In this document: positions 8,413 through 16,888 of the stretch, one piece after another
Numbering within the stretch: position 1 is the stretch's first letter
How the letters are laid out: each line of letters starts with the position of its first letter
Origin: an uncultured Spirochaetales bacterium
GTDB taxonomy: Bacteria > Spirochaetota > Spirochaetia > Sphaerochaetales > Sphaerochaetaceae
DNA: 64,000 nt
Direction of reading: 5' to 3'
Assembly: GCA_944390045.1 (NCBI GenBank)
Contig: CALXOO010000003.1
Span: forward strand, 1 to 64,000
The notes under the pieces: model-generated
Told to the model about the DNA's origin: nothing
What the model saw: only the letters and a program-made list of their open reading frames with translations
The model's database searches: none
Made by a program: the position numbers and the translations under genes

Positions 8413-8961
8413 TCAGGCATCCCGCCCCAGAAAGCCGGCCCATCTGGAGCTGTCATCCGGCTCCCGGCCCTTCCAGTACAGCAGCAGATCCTGGTATTCC
8501 CCTATCCTCCGGGCCGCGGCGCCGGCGCCATCCTTCAGCACAATCGCAGTCAGCTCATACACAGGATAGCCCAGGGCATGTCCTGCTGTGTGGACAACTG
8601 AGCAGGCCTGTCCGACGGCATGACAGAGCGCCCTGTCAGCCCTGTCATCCAGTTCCTTTGCCAGGGCATGGCAGTCCAGTATGCGCCGCTGGGCCTCCCT
8701 CATCCTCATCTCGCCGCGGGCCCAGGAGTAGGCAGCCTTCAGGGCCAGGTAAGGCCTTGACTCTCCCGGACAGCGCACCTCAAGCGTCCTGACAGTCTGT
8801 GCAGCCAGGTCAAGCGCCCAGAGGACAGCAGTGCGGTGGTCAGTATCAGCAAGCATGAGCGCCAGGGGCTGCAGACAGGCGGAGTTCTTCGAGAAGAGGA
8901 CCTGATTCTTTCTCTTCAGCCGTGCCGCGGCCTCTGTGGCGATGGCCTGTATGTCCTGCAT
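8413..8961 (-). CDS. Imm-5-like putative immunity protein
   Basis: A 182-residue soluble, alanine-rich helical protein. The segments AVLWALDLAAQTV, RPYLALKAAYSWARGEMRMREAQ and ACSVVHTAGHALGYPVYELTA resemble proteins annotated as 'putative immunity protein' or Imm-5-like domain. No toxin gene adjoins it: the neighbours are the marR promoter and the phosphate operon. It is probably a solitary gene of unknown role, and the immunity label only reflects family naming. GAGGGAGA upstream of 8961 supports the start. Confidence 0.6.
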   Translation of the reverse strand: MQDIQAIATEAAARLKRKNQVLFSKNSACLQPLALMLADTDHRTAVLWALDLAAQTVRTLEVRCPGESRPYLALKAAYSWARGEMRMREAQRRILDCHALAKELDDRADRALCHAVGQACSVVHTAGHALGYPVYELTAIVLKDGAGAAARRIGEYQDLLLYWKGREPDDSSRWAGFLGRDA

Positions 8962-9004
8962 GTTTCTGTCTCCCTCACGGGAAGTTTAATGCGGAAGGGA
9001 GAGA

Positions 9005-9028
9005 AGAAAAAGGAGGAGCATCGCCTCC
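9005..9028 (-). terminator. Terminator of the phosphate operon
   Basis: GGAGG and CCTCC (9024-9028 and 9012-9016) form a short GC stem with a 7-nt loop. On the minus strand it is followed by TTTTTCTTC, about 30 bases after the phoR stop. Confidence 0.7.
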
Positions 9029-9059
9029 CCCTCTTGTTTTCGTAGCCGGTGGGCTGACC

Positions 9060-10727
9060 TCAGCACAGGAGGTCTGCCGGGAAACTCACGGTAAAGGTCG
9101 TACCCAGGCCTTCACGGGAATCGACCTCAACCTGACCGCCGAGCACCATGGCGGCATGCTTGACTATCGAGAGACCGAGCCCGGTTCCGCCTGTTGAGCG
9201 GGAATGCGAGGTGTCAACCCGGTAGAAGCGCTCGAAGATGCGCGCAAGATGCTCAGAGGGAATTCCTATTCCGTCATCGGCGACCTTGAGCTCGACAGTG
9301 TCTGCATTCCTGTGGACGGAAATCCTGACATGACCGCCCTCCCTGTTGTAGCGGATCGCGTTGTCGCAGAGGTTGTAGATGATCTCATAGACCAGCCGCT
9401 GGACGCCGCTGATGCGCAGGTTGTCAACGTCTTTCTCAATGGTGACGGAACGCTCCCGTGCATTCTGTTCCAGAGCCTCGACAACACTGCCGGCGACCTC
9501 CTGGAAACTGACCTCCTCCCTGGGGAACTCCTTGGTCTCGTCAAGCTGACTCAGCCTGATGATGTCCTCGATGAGAGTCACCAGATGTTCGGCCTCGTTG
9601 TGGATCCGGCTGATGAACTGCATCTTGTCCGCTTCTTTGACGAGGTTGTTCATCAGCAGTTCGGATGAGGCGAGAATGGAATGGAGCGGAGTCTTGAGCT
9701 CATGACTCACATTCGCGCTGAATTCCTTCCTCATGCCCTCGCTGAGCACCTTCTCCGTCTCGTCGACGATCAGTATGCAGGTGCCCAGGACATGGGAATT
9801 GTCATCCTGGATCTGGTTGGCGATCAGGCGGTTGACAAAGCCGTTGCGCTCGAAGAAGTACTCACTCCTGCCCTTCTGCTTGACCTCCTCCATTGCCTTC
9901 GTGAACTGCGGGGAGCGCTCAAGGGTGAGGATGTTCCTCCCTATATTCGAACTGGATCCGCCGAAGAGCTTCATGGCAGAAGTGTTCATGCTGACCACAA
10001 GGTCTGAGCTGTTGAGGATGATCATTCCCTCGCGCATGTTGTTGGTTATCGCATCAAACTCCTTCTGGCGGGTCCTGATCGTGTCGATCTGTCCGGCGAT
10101 CTGCCTGTTCTGGTTGTCAATCCTGACCAGCAGCGGACTGAGCTCCTCGTAAGTGTCATTTTCCAGCGGATTGTCCAGGTCAAGATTGTTGAGCGGATTG
10201 ATGACACGCGCACTGATGCGTTTGGAGATGAACATGCACAGCACCAGCGCCAGCGCGAGGACGATGAGCATGTACGGGATCATGCCCAGCGTGATGCGCA
10301 GGACACTTGCCTGTGTGACGGACAGGCGGACGACAGAACCGTCGCTAATCCGCACTGCCGAGTACAGGGTCTCCAGGCTCAGCGTGTCTGACAGTCTTCT
10401 GGCCTGGCCGTGTCCCGCCGTGAGCGCTGTCACTATCTCGCTGCGGTCCAGGTGATTCTCCATCGTGCTCTCATCCGCGGCAGTGTCATAGATGACGCTT
10501 CCGTCACTGTCCACCCAGGTGATGCGGTAGACGCTGCTGTCATAGGTATCAAAATAGGACAGGCCCACCTCATCTATTGCCCTGGCGGTAAGCTCGGCCT
10601 GGGCCCTCAGGTTCTCGAACTCAACGTTTATGAAGTATGAGTTGAGGAAAAAGAGCGTCACGGCCAGACTGAACACCATCACGATGCAGCAGGCGAGCAG
10701 GACTGATCTGAATATTGTCTTGTTCAT
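9060..10727 (-). CDS. phoR: Phosphate-responsive sensor histidine kinase PhoR
   Basis: A 555-residue membrane histidine kinase. An N-terminal helix (about residues 7-28) is followed by an extracytoplasmic sensor segment, a second helix (ITLGMIPYMLIVLALALVL), a HAMP linker and a PAS domain. HisKA carries the phospho-acceptor in SANVSHELKTPLHS, and the ATPase domain has the N box NLCDNAIRYN, G1 VADDGIGIP and G2 GGTGLGLSIVKH. The start at 10727 follows the phoB stop closely with GAGGG upstream; a longer reading lacks family sequence. It is the last gene of the pst-pho operon and should phosphorylate PhoB when phosphate is scarce, with PstSCAB-PhoU as the signalling complex. Confidence 0.93.
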   Translation of the reverse strand: MNKTIFRSVLLACCIVMVFSLAVTLFFLNSYFINVEFENLRAQAELTARAIDEVGLSYFDTYDSSVYRITWVDSDGSVIYDTAADESTMENHLDRSEIVTALTAGHGQARRLSDTLSLETLYSAVRISDGSVVRLSVTQASVLRITLGMIPYMLIVLALALVLCMFISKRISARVINPLNNLDLDNPLENDTYEELSPLLVRIDNQNRQIAGQIDTIRTRQKEFDAITNNMREGMIILNSSDLVVSMNTSAMKLFGGSSSNIGRNILTLERSPQFTKAMEEVKQKGRSEYFFERNGFVNRLIANQIQDDNSHVLGTCILIVDETEKVLSEGMRKEFSANVSHELKTPLHSILASSELLMNNLVKEADKMQFISRIHNEAEHLVTLIEDIIRLSQLDETKEFPREEVSFQEVAGSVVEALEQNARERSVTIEKDVDNLRISGVQRLVYEIIYNLCDNAIRYNREGGHVRISVHRNADTVELKVADDGIGIPSEHLARIFERFYRVDTSHSRSTGGTGLGLSIVKHAAMVLGGQVEVDSREGLGTTFTVSFPADLLC

Positions 10728-10732
10728 GCAAA

Positions 10733-11398
10733 CTATCCCTCGATTCTGTATCCGACCCCGCGGACGGTCTCGATGTGCGCACCCTCGCTGCCCAGCTTCT
10801 GCCTCAGCGTCTTGACATGGGCATCCACAGTGCGTGTCTCGGTTCCTGCGTTCTGCATCCATATGCGGTCCAGCAGAGTCTCACGCGTGAAGACGATTCC
10901 AGGATTCTCCATCAGCAGCTGCAGCAGGTCGAACTCCTTGAGAGTCAGGGAGACCTTCTCGCCATGGACCATGACCACGTGCTCTGCCTTGTTAAGGGTG
11001 ATCTGTCCCAAGGAGAGCACTGGCACCTCCCTGTGTCCGCTGCGGCGCAGCACGGCCTTCACGCGGCTGACCATCTCCATCATGCCGAAAGGCTTGACAA
11101 GATAGTCGTCCGCACCGGCGTCAAGGCTTTCAACCTTGTCGTATTCGCTGCCCTTGGCCGTAGCCATGATGACCGGGATATCCCTCCACTCACGTCTTTC
11201 CTTGAGATGCATGAGGACAGAAAGTCCGCTCTCGCCCGGAAGCATGACATCAAGGATGATCAGGTCCGGAAGCGTGTCCTCCAGCGCCTTGTAGAGGGAT
11301 GCGGCATCGGCAAAGCCCCGGGCCTTGAAGCCGACGCTTGTCAGGGTGTAGATCTCTATCTCCCTGATGCTGTCATCATCTTCCACTGCGAAAATCAT
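10733..11398 (-). CDS. phoB: Response regulator PhoB
   Basis: A 221-residue OmpR/PhoB-type regulator. The receiver domain (1-120) has the acidic pair EDD, the phospho-accepting aspartate in LIILDVMLPGESG, and the lysine in DDYLVKPFGM. The C-terminal winged helix (about 130-220) contains LTLKEFDLLQLLMENPG and RTVDAHVKTLRQKLG, ending RGVGYRIEG. It lies between phoU and phoR and overlaps phoU by four bases. It presumably binds the TTTACA repeats upstream of pstS. Confidence 0.95.
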   Translation of the reverse strand: MIFAVEDDDSIREIEIYTLTSVGFKARGFADAASLYKALEDTLPDLIILDVMLPGESGLSVLMHLKERREWRDIPVIMATAKGSEYDKVESLDAGADDYLVKPFGMMEMVSRVKAVLRRSGHREVPVLSLGQITLNKAEHVVMVHGEKVSLTLKEFDLLQLLMENPGIVFTRETLLDRIWMQNAGTETRTVDAHVKTLRQKLGSEGAHIETVRGVGYRIEG

Positions 11399-12057
11399 GC
11401 GTTTTCCTCGTCCTTCCTGTGATGGCCGGTGATGGAGTACTCAACCCACTCGGCGACGTTGACCGCATGGTCTCCGATTCTCTCGAAGTACTTCGCGATC
11501 ATCAGTATGTCGCTGGCATACTCGCCATCGATGGTCTTCTTGTCGATCGCCTCGATGATTGACTTCTTGATGCTTATGAAGAGCTCGTCGACCACATCAT
11601 CGTACTTGATCACCGACTGGGCCAGTCTGATGTCCTGCTTGACGAAGGCGTCAATGGAATCGCGCACCATCTTCTTGGTCGCGGCACCCATCTTCTCGAT
11701 CAGGCTGTGCTCGTCAAGGTGATGCGAGGCCGTGTAGACGATCATCTCACCGATGTCATCCGCCTGGTCTCCGATCCTCTCGAGGTCTGTCACCATCTTG
11801 AGCGCGGCGCTGATCTGCCTCAGGTCGCTGGCGACGGGCTGCTGGTGTAGCAGCATCTTCATGCACAGACCGGTGATCTCGCTCTCTTTCTCGTCGATCT
11901 CGCGCTCACGTCTGGAGACGACCGGCGCAAGTGACTGGTCGTTGTTGAGCAGGGCATCGACGCAGGTGTCGATCGCGCTCTCGCACAGCCCTCCCATCTG
12001 AATGAGCTCATTGTTCAATTCGCTCAGCTGTTCCGTAAACTTGATTCTAGTCATCAA
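11395..12057 (-). CDS. phoU: Phosphate signalling protein PhoU
   Basis: A 220-residue all-helical PhoU with two repeats of the three-helix bundle. Each repeat carries the acidic metal-binding pattern ([14 protein letters not shown] near residue 50; [29 protein letters not shown] near 200). PhoU links the PstSCAB transporter to PhoR and keeps the regulon off when phosphate is plentiful. It overlaps pstB and phoB by four bases on either side. Confidence 0.95.
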   Translation of the reverse strand: MMTRIKFTEQLSELNNELIQMGGLCESAIDTCVDALLNNDQSLAPVVSRREREIDEKESEITGLCMKMLLHQQPVASDLRQISAALKMVTDLERIGDQADDIGEMIVYTASHHLDEHSLIEKMGAATKKMVRDSIDAFVKQDIRLAQSVIKYDDVVDELFISIKKSIIEAIDKKTIDGEYASDILMIAKYFERIGDHAVNVAEWVEYSITGHHRKDEENA

Positions 12058-12806
12058 CCAAACCTTCCTGTGATGTATTCCTCGGTCTTCTGCAGCTTGG
12101 GCTTGCTGAAGAGCTCCTCCGTGTCTCCCACCTCGATGAGCTCGCCCAGGAGGAAGAAGGCGGTCGTGTCGCTTATTCTCAGTGCCTGCTGCATATTGTG
12201 CGTGACAATGACAATAGTGTAATCCTTTTTCAGTTCTATTGCCAAATCTTCTATCTTGCTTGTTGAGATCGGATCCAGGGCGCTCGTGGGCTCATCCATC
12301 AGCAGGACCTTAGGCTCGACAGCCAGGGCGCGGGCTATGCACAGCCTCTGCTGCTGTCCGCCGGACAGACCGGTGGCATTCTTCTTCAGCCTGTCCTTGA
12401 CCTCGTCCCAGAGTGCCGCATTGCGCAGGCTCTTCTCGACGATCTCGTCAAGCTTTGCCCGGCTCTTGATGCCGTTGGTCCGGGGGCCGTAGGCGATGTT
12501 GTCATAGATGCTCATCAGGAAGGGGTTCGGCTTCTGGAAGACCATTCCGATATCACGCCGCAGTCCGTTGACATCCACCTTAGGTGAGAAGATGTTGTTT
12601 CCCTCATAGAGGACCTCACCCTCGATCCTCACTCCGTCAATGAGGTCGTTCATCCTGTTCAGCGTCCTGAGGTATGTGCTCTTTCCACAGCCGGAGGGGC
12701 CTATCAGGGCCGTTATGCTCTTCTCCTCGATATCGAGGTTTATGTTCTTCAGCGCCTGACTCTGTCCGTACCAGAGGTTCAGGTTGTGTGTCTCGAGTAT
12801 TTTCAC
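12054..12806 (-). CDS. pstB: Phosphate ABC transporter ATPase PstB
   Basis: A 250-residue ATPase with Walker [10 protein letters not shown], the PstB-typical [10 protein letters not shown], signature [16 protein letters not shown], Walker [13 protein letters not shown] and H-loop VTHNMQQA. It powers high-affinity phosphate import by PstSCA. ATGA-type overlaps with pstA and phoU indicate coupled translation. Confidence 0.96.
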   Translation of the reverse strand: MKILETHNLNLWYGQSQALKNINLDIEEKSITALIGPSGCGKSTYLRTLNRMNDLIDGVRIEGEVLYEGNNIFSPKVDVNGLRRDIGMVFQKPNPFLMSIYDNIAYGPRTNGIKSRAKLDEIVEKSLRNAALWDEVKDRLKKNATGLSGGQQQRLCIARALAVEPKVLLMDEPTSALDPISTSKIEDLAIELKKDYTIVIVTHNMQQALRISDTTAFFLLGELIEVGDTEELFSKPKLQKTEEYITGRFG

Positions 12807-13663
12807 TGTCCGTTTCTCCTTTCCATGAGATGTCCCATGAATGTGGTGGCGATGTTTATGAGTATGGTCAGGATCATCAGGATGGCTGCGATCGCATAGG
12901 CGACCTCGAACTCACCCTGCTCCTTGGCATAGACATAGAGGGCGACTGTCAGTGTGGCACCGCTGCTGCCAAGTCCTTCGAAGAAACCGTTGAGGTTGTG
13001 GGCAAAGCCTGTGGTGAACAGCAGGGCAGCACTCTCTCCGAGGATTCTTCCGACAGCCAGGATACAGCCTGTCACAATGCCGTTGATGCAGCTGGGCAGG
13101 ACAACCGTCCTGATGACGCGCCACTTTCCCGCACCGAGGGCGAAGGCTCCTTCCCTGTAGCCCTGGGGAACAGTCTTGAGCGCCTCCTGGGTCGTCCTGA
13201 GGATTGTAGGCAGATTCATGATCACAAGCGTCATACTGCCTGCCATCAGGCTGGTCTGCAGTCCGAAGAACTGGCAGAAGACGAGCATTCCGACCAGACC
13301 GTAGATGATTGAGGGAATGCCGGAAAGCGTCTCTGCGGCGAACTCGATCAGCTCGACCACCTTGCGGTTCTTGGCATACTCATTCAGGTAGATCGCCGCG
13401 CCCACTCCGATGGGAAGGACCATGACCAGGGTGGCCACAACGACATAGATCGTGTTCATGATATCAGGGAGAATGCCTATCGTGTGTCTCAGATAGCTGG
13501 GGCTCGTGCTCAGCAGGTCCCAGGTGATCTCCGGCAGTCCCCTGAACAGGACGTATATTAGCATGAAGGCGGTGAGGACGGTGACAAGGGCGATGGAAAT
13601 ATAGCACAGCGCCTTCATCACAGCGCACCAGACCCTTCTTCTGTTTGACAGTTGCTGGATCAT
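12803..13663 (-). CDS. pstA: Phosphate ABC transporter permease PstA
   Basis: A 286-residue inner-membrane permease with six predicted helices. It has the coupling-helix motif [21 protein letters not shown] near residue 170 and the PstA hallmark [18 protein letters not shown]. It pairs with PstC. It overlaps pstC and pstB by four bases. Confidence 0.95.
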   Translation of the reverse strand: MIQQLSNRRRVWCAVMKALCYISIALVTVLTAFMLIYVLFRGLPEITWDLLSTSPSYLRHTIGILPDIMNTIYVVVATLVMVLPIGVGAAIYLNEYAKNRKVVELIEFAAETLSGIPSIIYGLVGMLVFCQFFGLQTSLMAGSMTLVIMNLPTILRTTQEALKTVPQGYREGAFALGAGKWRVIRTVVLPSCINGIVTGCILAVGRILGESAALLFTTGFAHNLNGFFEGLGSSGATLTVALYVYAKEQGEFEVAYAIAAILMILTILINIATTFMGHLMERRNGQ

Positions 13664-14526
13664 TGTTCCTGACTCCTCTTCTTGATCAAAAGCAGCGTTG
13701 CGTTGATCAGCATGATGAAAAAGAAGAGCACGAGGGCTATAGAGAACAGCGCCTGGCGCTGAAGGCCGCTCGAATAGCTCATCTCACTTGCGACCGCCGT
13801 GGTGAGGAAGCGGACACTCTGGAACAGGCTGGGCATGTTGGCAACATTTCCGGCGACCATCATGACGGCCATTGCCTCTCCTATTGCTCTTCCGATTCCC
13901 AGGACAATTGCGGTGAAGATTCCGCTCTTTGCCGCAGGTACCGTGACCTTGAAATATGTCTCCGTGCTGGTCGCGCCGAGGGCCAGACTCGCCTCCTCAT
14001 ATTCCCTTGGCACTGCCTGAAGACTGGTCAGGGAGACGTTGATGACCGAAGGCAGGATCATGACGGCCAGAACGATTATTGCGGCCAGGAGGCTGGCTCC
14101 GTCAGGCACGTTGAAGATGTTCATGATGGCCGGTATCAGGATGAGCATGCCGACAAGACCGTAGACCACAGAGGGGATTCCCGCCAGGACTCCGATGCAG
14201 AGCTCCATGACGCGGCAGACCTTCCTGGGTGCCATTTTTGCCAGATATACCGCTGCGAAGAATCCAATTGGGACTCCGATGACGATAGCTCCCGCCGTAC
14301 CGTAGATGCTTGTGAGGATAAAGGGAAGAATTCCATACTCGGGCTCCGCTGCAGTGGAGGCCCAGCGTCTCCCGAAGAGGAAGTCCGCCAGGCCTATTTC
14401 CCTGATAGCCGGCAGGCCGGAGATCACCAGGTAGATCGTGATGACCAGTACCGAGCCTACCGCTATGAGTCCGAGGATCAGGAATATGAAGTGTATAGCG
14501 TCTTCTTTGGCTTTCTTTATGTTCAT
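13660..14526 (-). CDS. pstC: Phosphate ABC transporter permease PstC
   Basis: A 288-residue permease with multiple membrane helices. The motifs GVLAGIPSVVYGLVGM and EYEEASLALGATSTETYF (coupling helix) are typical of PstC. It follows pstS after 24 bases and overlaps pstA by four. Confidence 0.95.
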   Translation of the reverse strand: MNIKKAKEDAIHFIFLILGLIAVGSVLVITIYLVISGLPAIREIGLADFLFGRRWASTAAEPEYGILPFILTSIYGTAGAIVIGVPIGFFAAVYLAKMAPRKVCRVMELCIGVLAGIPSVVYGLVGMLILIPAIMNIFNVPDGASLLAAIIVLAVMILPSVINVSLTSLQAVPREYEEASLALGATSTETYFKVTVPAAKSGIFTAIVLGIGRAIGEAMAVMMVAGNVANMPSLFQSVRFLTTAVASEMSYSSGLQRQALFSIALVLFFFIMLINATLLLIKKRSQEQ

Positions 14527-14550
14527 TTTCCTGTCCTGAGGATGTCAGTC

Positions 14551-15360
14551 TTAGTTGAGTGGCACTGCACCGGCACCTGCGATGATCGGAGCAGCCTCGC
14601 TGCTGAGCGCGTAGTCGTAGAACATCTGGGCCGCGTCAGAGAGAGCCTCGCCGCTTCTTGTGGCCATGACGAAGGGCCTCTGGACCAGGTACTCACCGCT
14701 GAGGACTGTCTCCTCTGAGGGAAGGACACCGTTGACTGCGAGAGTCTTTGTGCTGTCGCTGACTGCGGAGAGAGAGGCATAGCCGATGGCGTTGGGGTTG
14801 GTGGAGACCGTGGTGATGACATCACCTGTGCTTGTCAGCTCCTGGCGGTACTGGCACAGATCCTCGGTTCCGGTGATGGACTCGAAGCCGTCCCTCGTTC
14901 CGCTTCCTGCCTCACGTCCGATCAGGACGATTGCACCGTCGTTTCCACCGACCTCGGACCAGTTGATGATCTTGCCTGTGTAGATGTCTGCAATCTGCTC
15001 GAGGGTCAGATCGGTGACAGGGTTGCTGTTGTTGACGATGATGGCGATTCCATCGAGGGCGAGAACGGTCTCTGTCAGGCCGGCAGCCTTCTCGTCGTCA
15101 TGCAGGGCGCGTGAGGAAAGTCCGATATCGCACCTGCCCTCCTGGACAGCCGTGATGCCGCTTCCGCTTCCTGTGGGATTGTATGTGACTGTGATTTCAG
15201 GATGCTCGATCATGAAGGCCTCGGCCAGAGAACCGATGACAGCCTCCATTGATGTGGATCCGTCTGTCGAAACATTCTGTGTTGACTCGCTGGCTCCGTT
15301 AGCGAAGGCGAAGCCTACTGCACAAAGTGCGACAAGGGCAATAGCCAAAATCTTTTTCAT
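14551..15360 (-). CDS. pstS: Periplasmic phosphate-binding protein PstS
   Basis: A 269-residue binding protein. The signal peptide MKKILAIALVALCAVGFAFANGASES ends in the A-N-G-x-x-E style and has no lipobox cysteine. The mature protein shows DGSTSMEAVIGSLAE and GREAGSGTRDGFE, both phosphate-contact loops of PstS, and STNPNAIGYASL. The start at 15360 is chosen by GGAGAAAG upstream and by the signal peptide; a longer frame adds only leader sequence. It is the first gene of the phosphate operon. Confidence 0.95.
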   Translation of the reverse strand: MKKILAIALVALCAVGFAFANGASESTQNVSTDGSTSMEAVIGSLAEAFMIEHPEITVTYNPTGSGSGITAVQEGRCDIGLSSRALHDDEKAAGLTETVLALDGIAIIVNNSNPVTDLTLEQIADIYTGKIINWSEVGGNDGAIVLIGREAGSGTRDGFESITGTEDLCQYRQELTSTGDVITTVSTNPNAIGYASLSAVSDSTKTLAVNGVLPSEETVLSGEYLVQRPFVMATRSGEALSDAAQMFYDYALSSEAAPIIAGAGAVPLN

Positions 15361-15425
15361 TTTTCTTTCTCCTGTAATCGGAAAGTGTTTTCCTTTGTTT
15401 GTTGGCCCCAAGGCTACAGAGCCTG

Positions 15426-15508
15426 TGTAAAATACAGGGAGGAAGTCTTGTAAAAGAAATGTAAAATCAATAATTTGTTCTATTAGAATAAGTTATTTGT
15501 TTTGTAAA
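15426..15508 (-). promoter_or_regulatory. Candidate PhoB-binding array upstream of pstS
   Basis: Four TTTACA words occur on the minus strand (complements of 15426-15431, 15449-15454, 15460-15465 and 15503-15508). Their spacings are 23, 11 and 43 bases, close to multiples of an 11-base period. PhoB/PhoP-type regulators are known to bind TTTACA-like direct repeats about one helical turn apart. The stretch lies 65-150 bases upstream of the pstS start. Confidence 0.65.
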
Positions 15509-15632
15509 GCCATTGTGAAACACTATGTCCCACAATTTCACATTATTTCATCACTCATTCATGTGCCCGGATGCCACTTGCTGCAAGGGAATTCGCATCC
15601 TTGTTCTGCCCATTCAGCACAGCTTACTGCCG

Positions 15633-15769
15633 GGCTCAGGCATTGCGGCCTGAGCCTGGAAAGCAGGGCAGCCGGCTGCCATCCTGATTGTTCCGCGAAC
15701 GGCCCCTGACTCAGAGAGACAGAAGTGGAGTCAGGCTGCTTCTCACACTTCAGCGCGTGAGAGGCAGCC
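15633..15769. repeat. Two hairpins in the pstS/enolase-superfamily gap
   Basis: Between the pst promoter and the neighbouring gene lie a perfect 9-bp inverted repeat GGCTCAGGC/GCCTGAGCC (15633-15656, 6-nt loop) and a 13-bp inverted repeat with one mismatch (15734-15746 with 15757-15769). The second straddles the stop codon of the enolase-superfamily gene. Neither has a T-tract, so they may stabilise or process mRNA 3' ends rather than act as intrinsic terminators. No gene is visible in 15509-15742. Confidence 0.6.
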
Positions 15770-16888
15770 TGCACTGAGCCTCTCCTCATCTAGGATCAGA
15801 CCGAAACCGCCGGTCTTAGGCTCATAAGTGACAGGGTTAGAGAGACTGTCCGTGTTGATGCTGACTATGCAGGACCTGAAGAAGCTGCTGTCCCTGGGCT
15901 TCTCAACCGCCTCAACCCAGCGTGCGCGGAAGACCATGGCGATCTGCTGCCATACAGTACAGGCAGGACCAATGAGGCTGTCGTCTCCTACCATGAGTTC
16001 TCCTCCGAAGGCCCTGATATGCCTCGCAAGCTCTATCGCATCAATGACAGAGCCGGCAGAGCCCGGATGAATGTTGAAAACCTTTCCCATTCCGCTTTGT
16101 ACAGTCGCAATGGCCCTGCGGCTGGGTCTGAGGATGTAATCAGGAATAAGGGAGAGAGGGTCCACCATTGACTGCAGCTCAGTCCACTGCTTTACAGAAA
16201 GGAAGGCAGGATCCTCGCAACCGTCCAGGCCCGCGTCATACAGCCGCCTTAGGGTCTGGCTGACTGCACAAATGTCGGCAGCCTCTCCTTCGCGGCCGTA
16301 GCCGGTGTTGACGTCACCAATAAGGAGGGTATCAGTGCGGCTGAGGACTGATCTGACAGACTCCACAATGGCAAGATCCAACCCTTCATCACCGAAAAGC
16401 TTCACTTTGACGATCTTTGACATCCCGCTGCCGGCGGCTTCCCGGGCCAGGGCACGGACATGTTCAGGATCATCGTCAAGTATGACAAAGACACCGTCCA
16501 CGTTCGCATAGTCATCGAAGCCGAAAAGCGACATGGCAGGACAGCCGAGCTCCTTTCCAGCCAGATCAATCAGGGCCATCTCGAGCATCTCTACATAGTG
16601 ACAGTCCCAGCTGTCCCTCTCAGTCCTCAGCCGTCTGATGGCCTGGCCTACAGTGAGACCCGTGAACACACGGCTGTGGGCCTTCCACTCATCCAGCGGG
16701 ATATCAGGAGTGTTGACACTGATGATGTTCTCTCCGTAGCCGGCGCAGTTACGGGTCCTGACAACGGCAAAGACATGCTGTCTGTTGCGCCAGACGCCAA
16801 AACTGAACTTCCTCATATCATCAACATTGACAAGGTAGAGGGTCACACCCTCAATCCGGCTCCCGACTGACATCAGCTTCTCATACAT
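15743..16888 (-). CDS. Enolase-superfamily (mandelate racemase/muconate cycloisomerase-like) enzyme
   Basis: A 381-residue member of the enolase superfamily, whose enzymes abstract a proton next to a carboxylate. The N-terminal capping domain (1-130) is followed by the barrel with the K-x-K base motif in IVKVKLF (about 180), the metal ligands GDVNTGY and EDP, and the late motifs NIHPGSAG and GDDSLIGPA. It most likely acts as a sugar-acid dehydratase or epimerase, but the substrate cannot be read from sequence. It overlaps the upstream sulfatase gene by eight bases, with GGAGG for its own start, so it belongs to the GH123-like/sulfatase operon. That suggests it processes an acidic product of glycan breakdown. 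Confidence 0.82.
   Translation of the reverse strand: MYEKLMSVGSRIEGVTLYLVNVDDMRKFSFGVWRNRQHVFAVVRTRNCAGYGENIISVNTPDIPLDEWKAHSRVFTGLTVGQAIRRLRTERDSWDCHYVEMLEMALIDLAGKELGCPAMSLFGFDDYANVDGVFVILDDDPEHVRALAREAAGSGMSKIVKVKLFGDEGLDLAIVESVRSVLSRTDTLLIGDVNTGYGREGEAADICAVSQTLRRLYDAGLDGCEDPAFLSVKQWTELQSMVDPLSLIPDYILRPSRRAIATVQSGMGKVFNIHPGSAGSVIDAIELARHIRAFGGELMVGDDSLIGPACTVWQQIAMVFRARWVEAVEKPRDSSFFRSCIVSINTDSLSNPVTYEPKTGGFGLILDEERLSAGCLSRAEV

Noticed and set aside
13645-14718. Long plus-strand reading frame antisense to pstC, pstS and pstA
   Set aside because: It mirrors the codon pattern of well-supported pst genes, has skewed composition and no family motif or ribosome-binding site.
15633-15656. Perfect hairpin as an intrinsic terminator
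   Set aside because: Neither strand has a T-tract after the stem. It is listed only as an inverted repeat.
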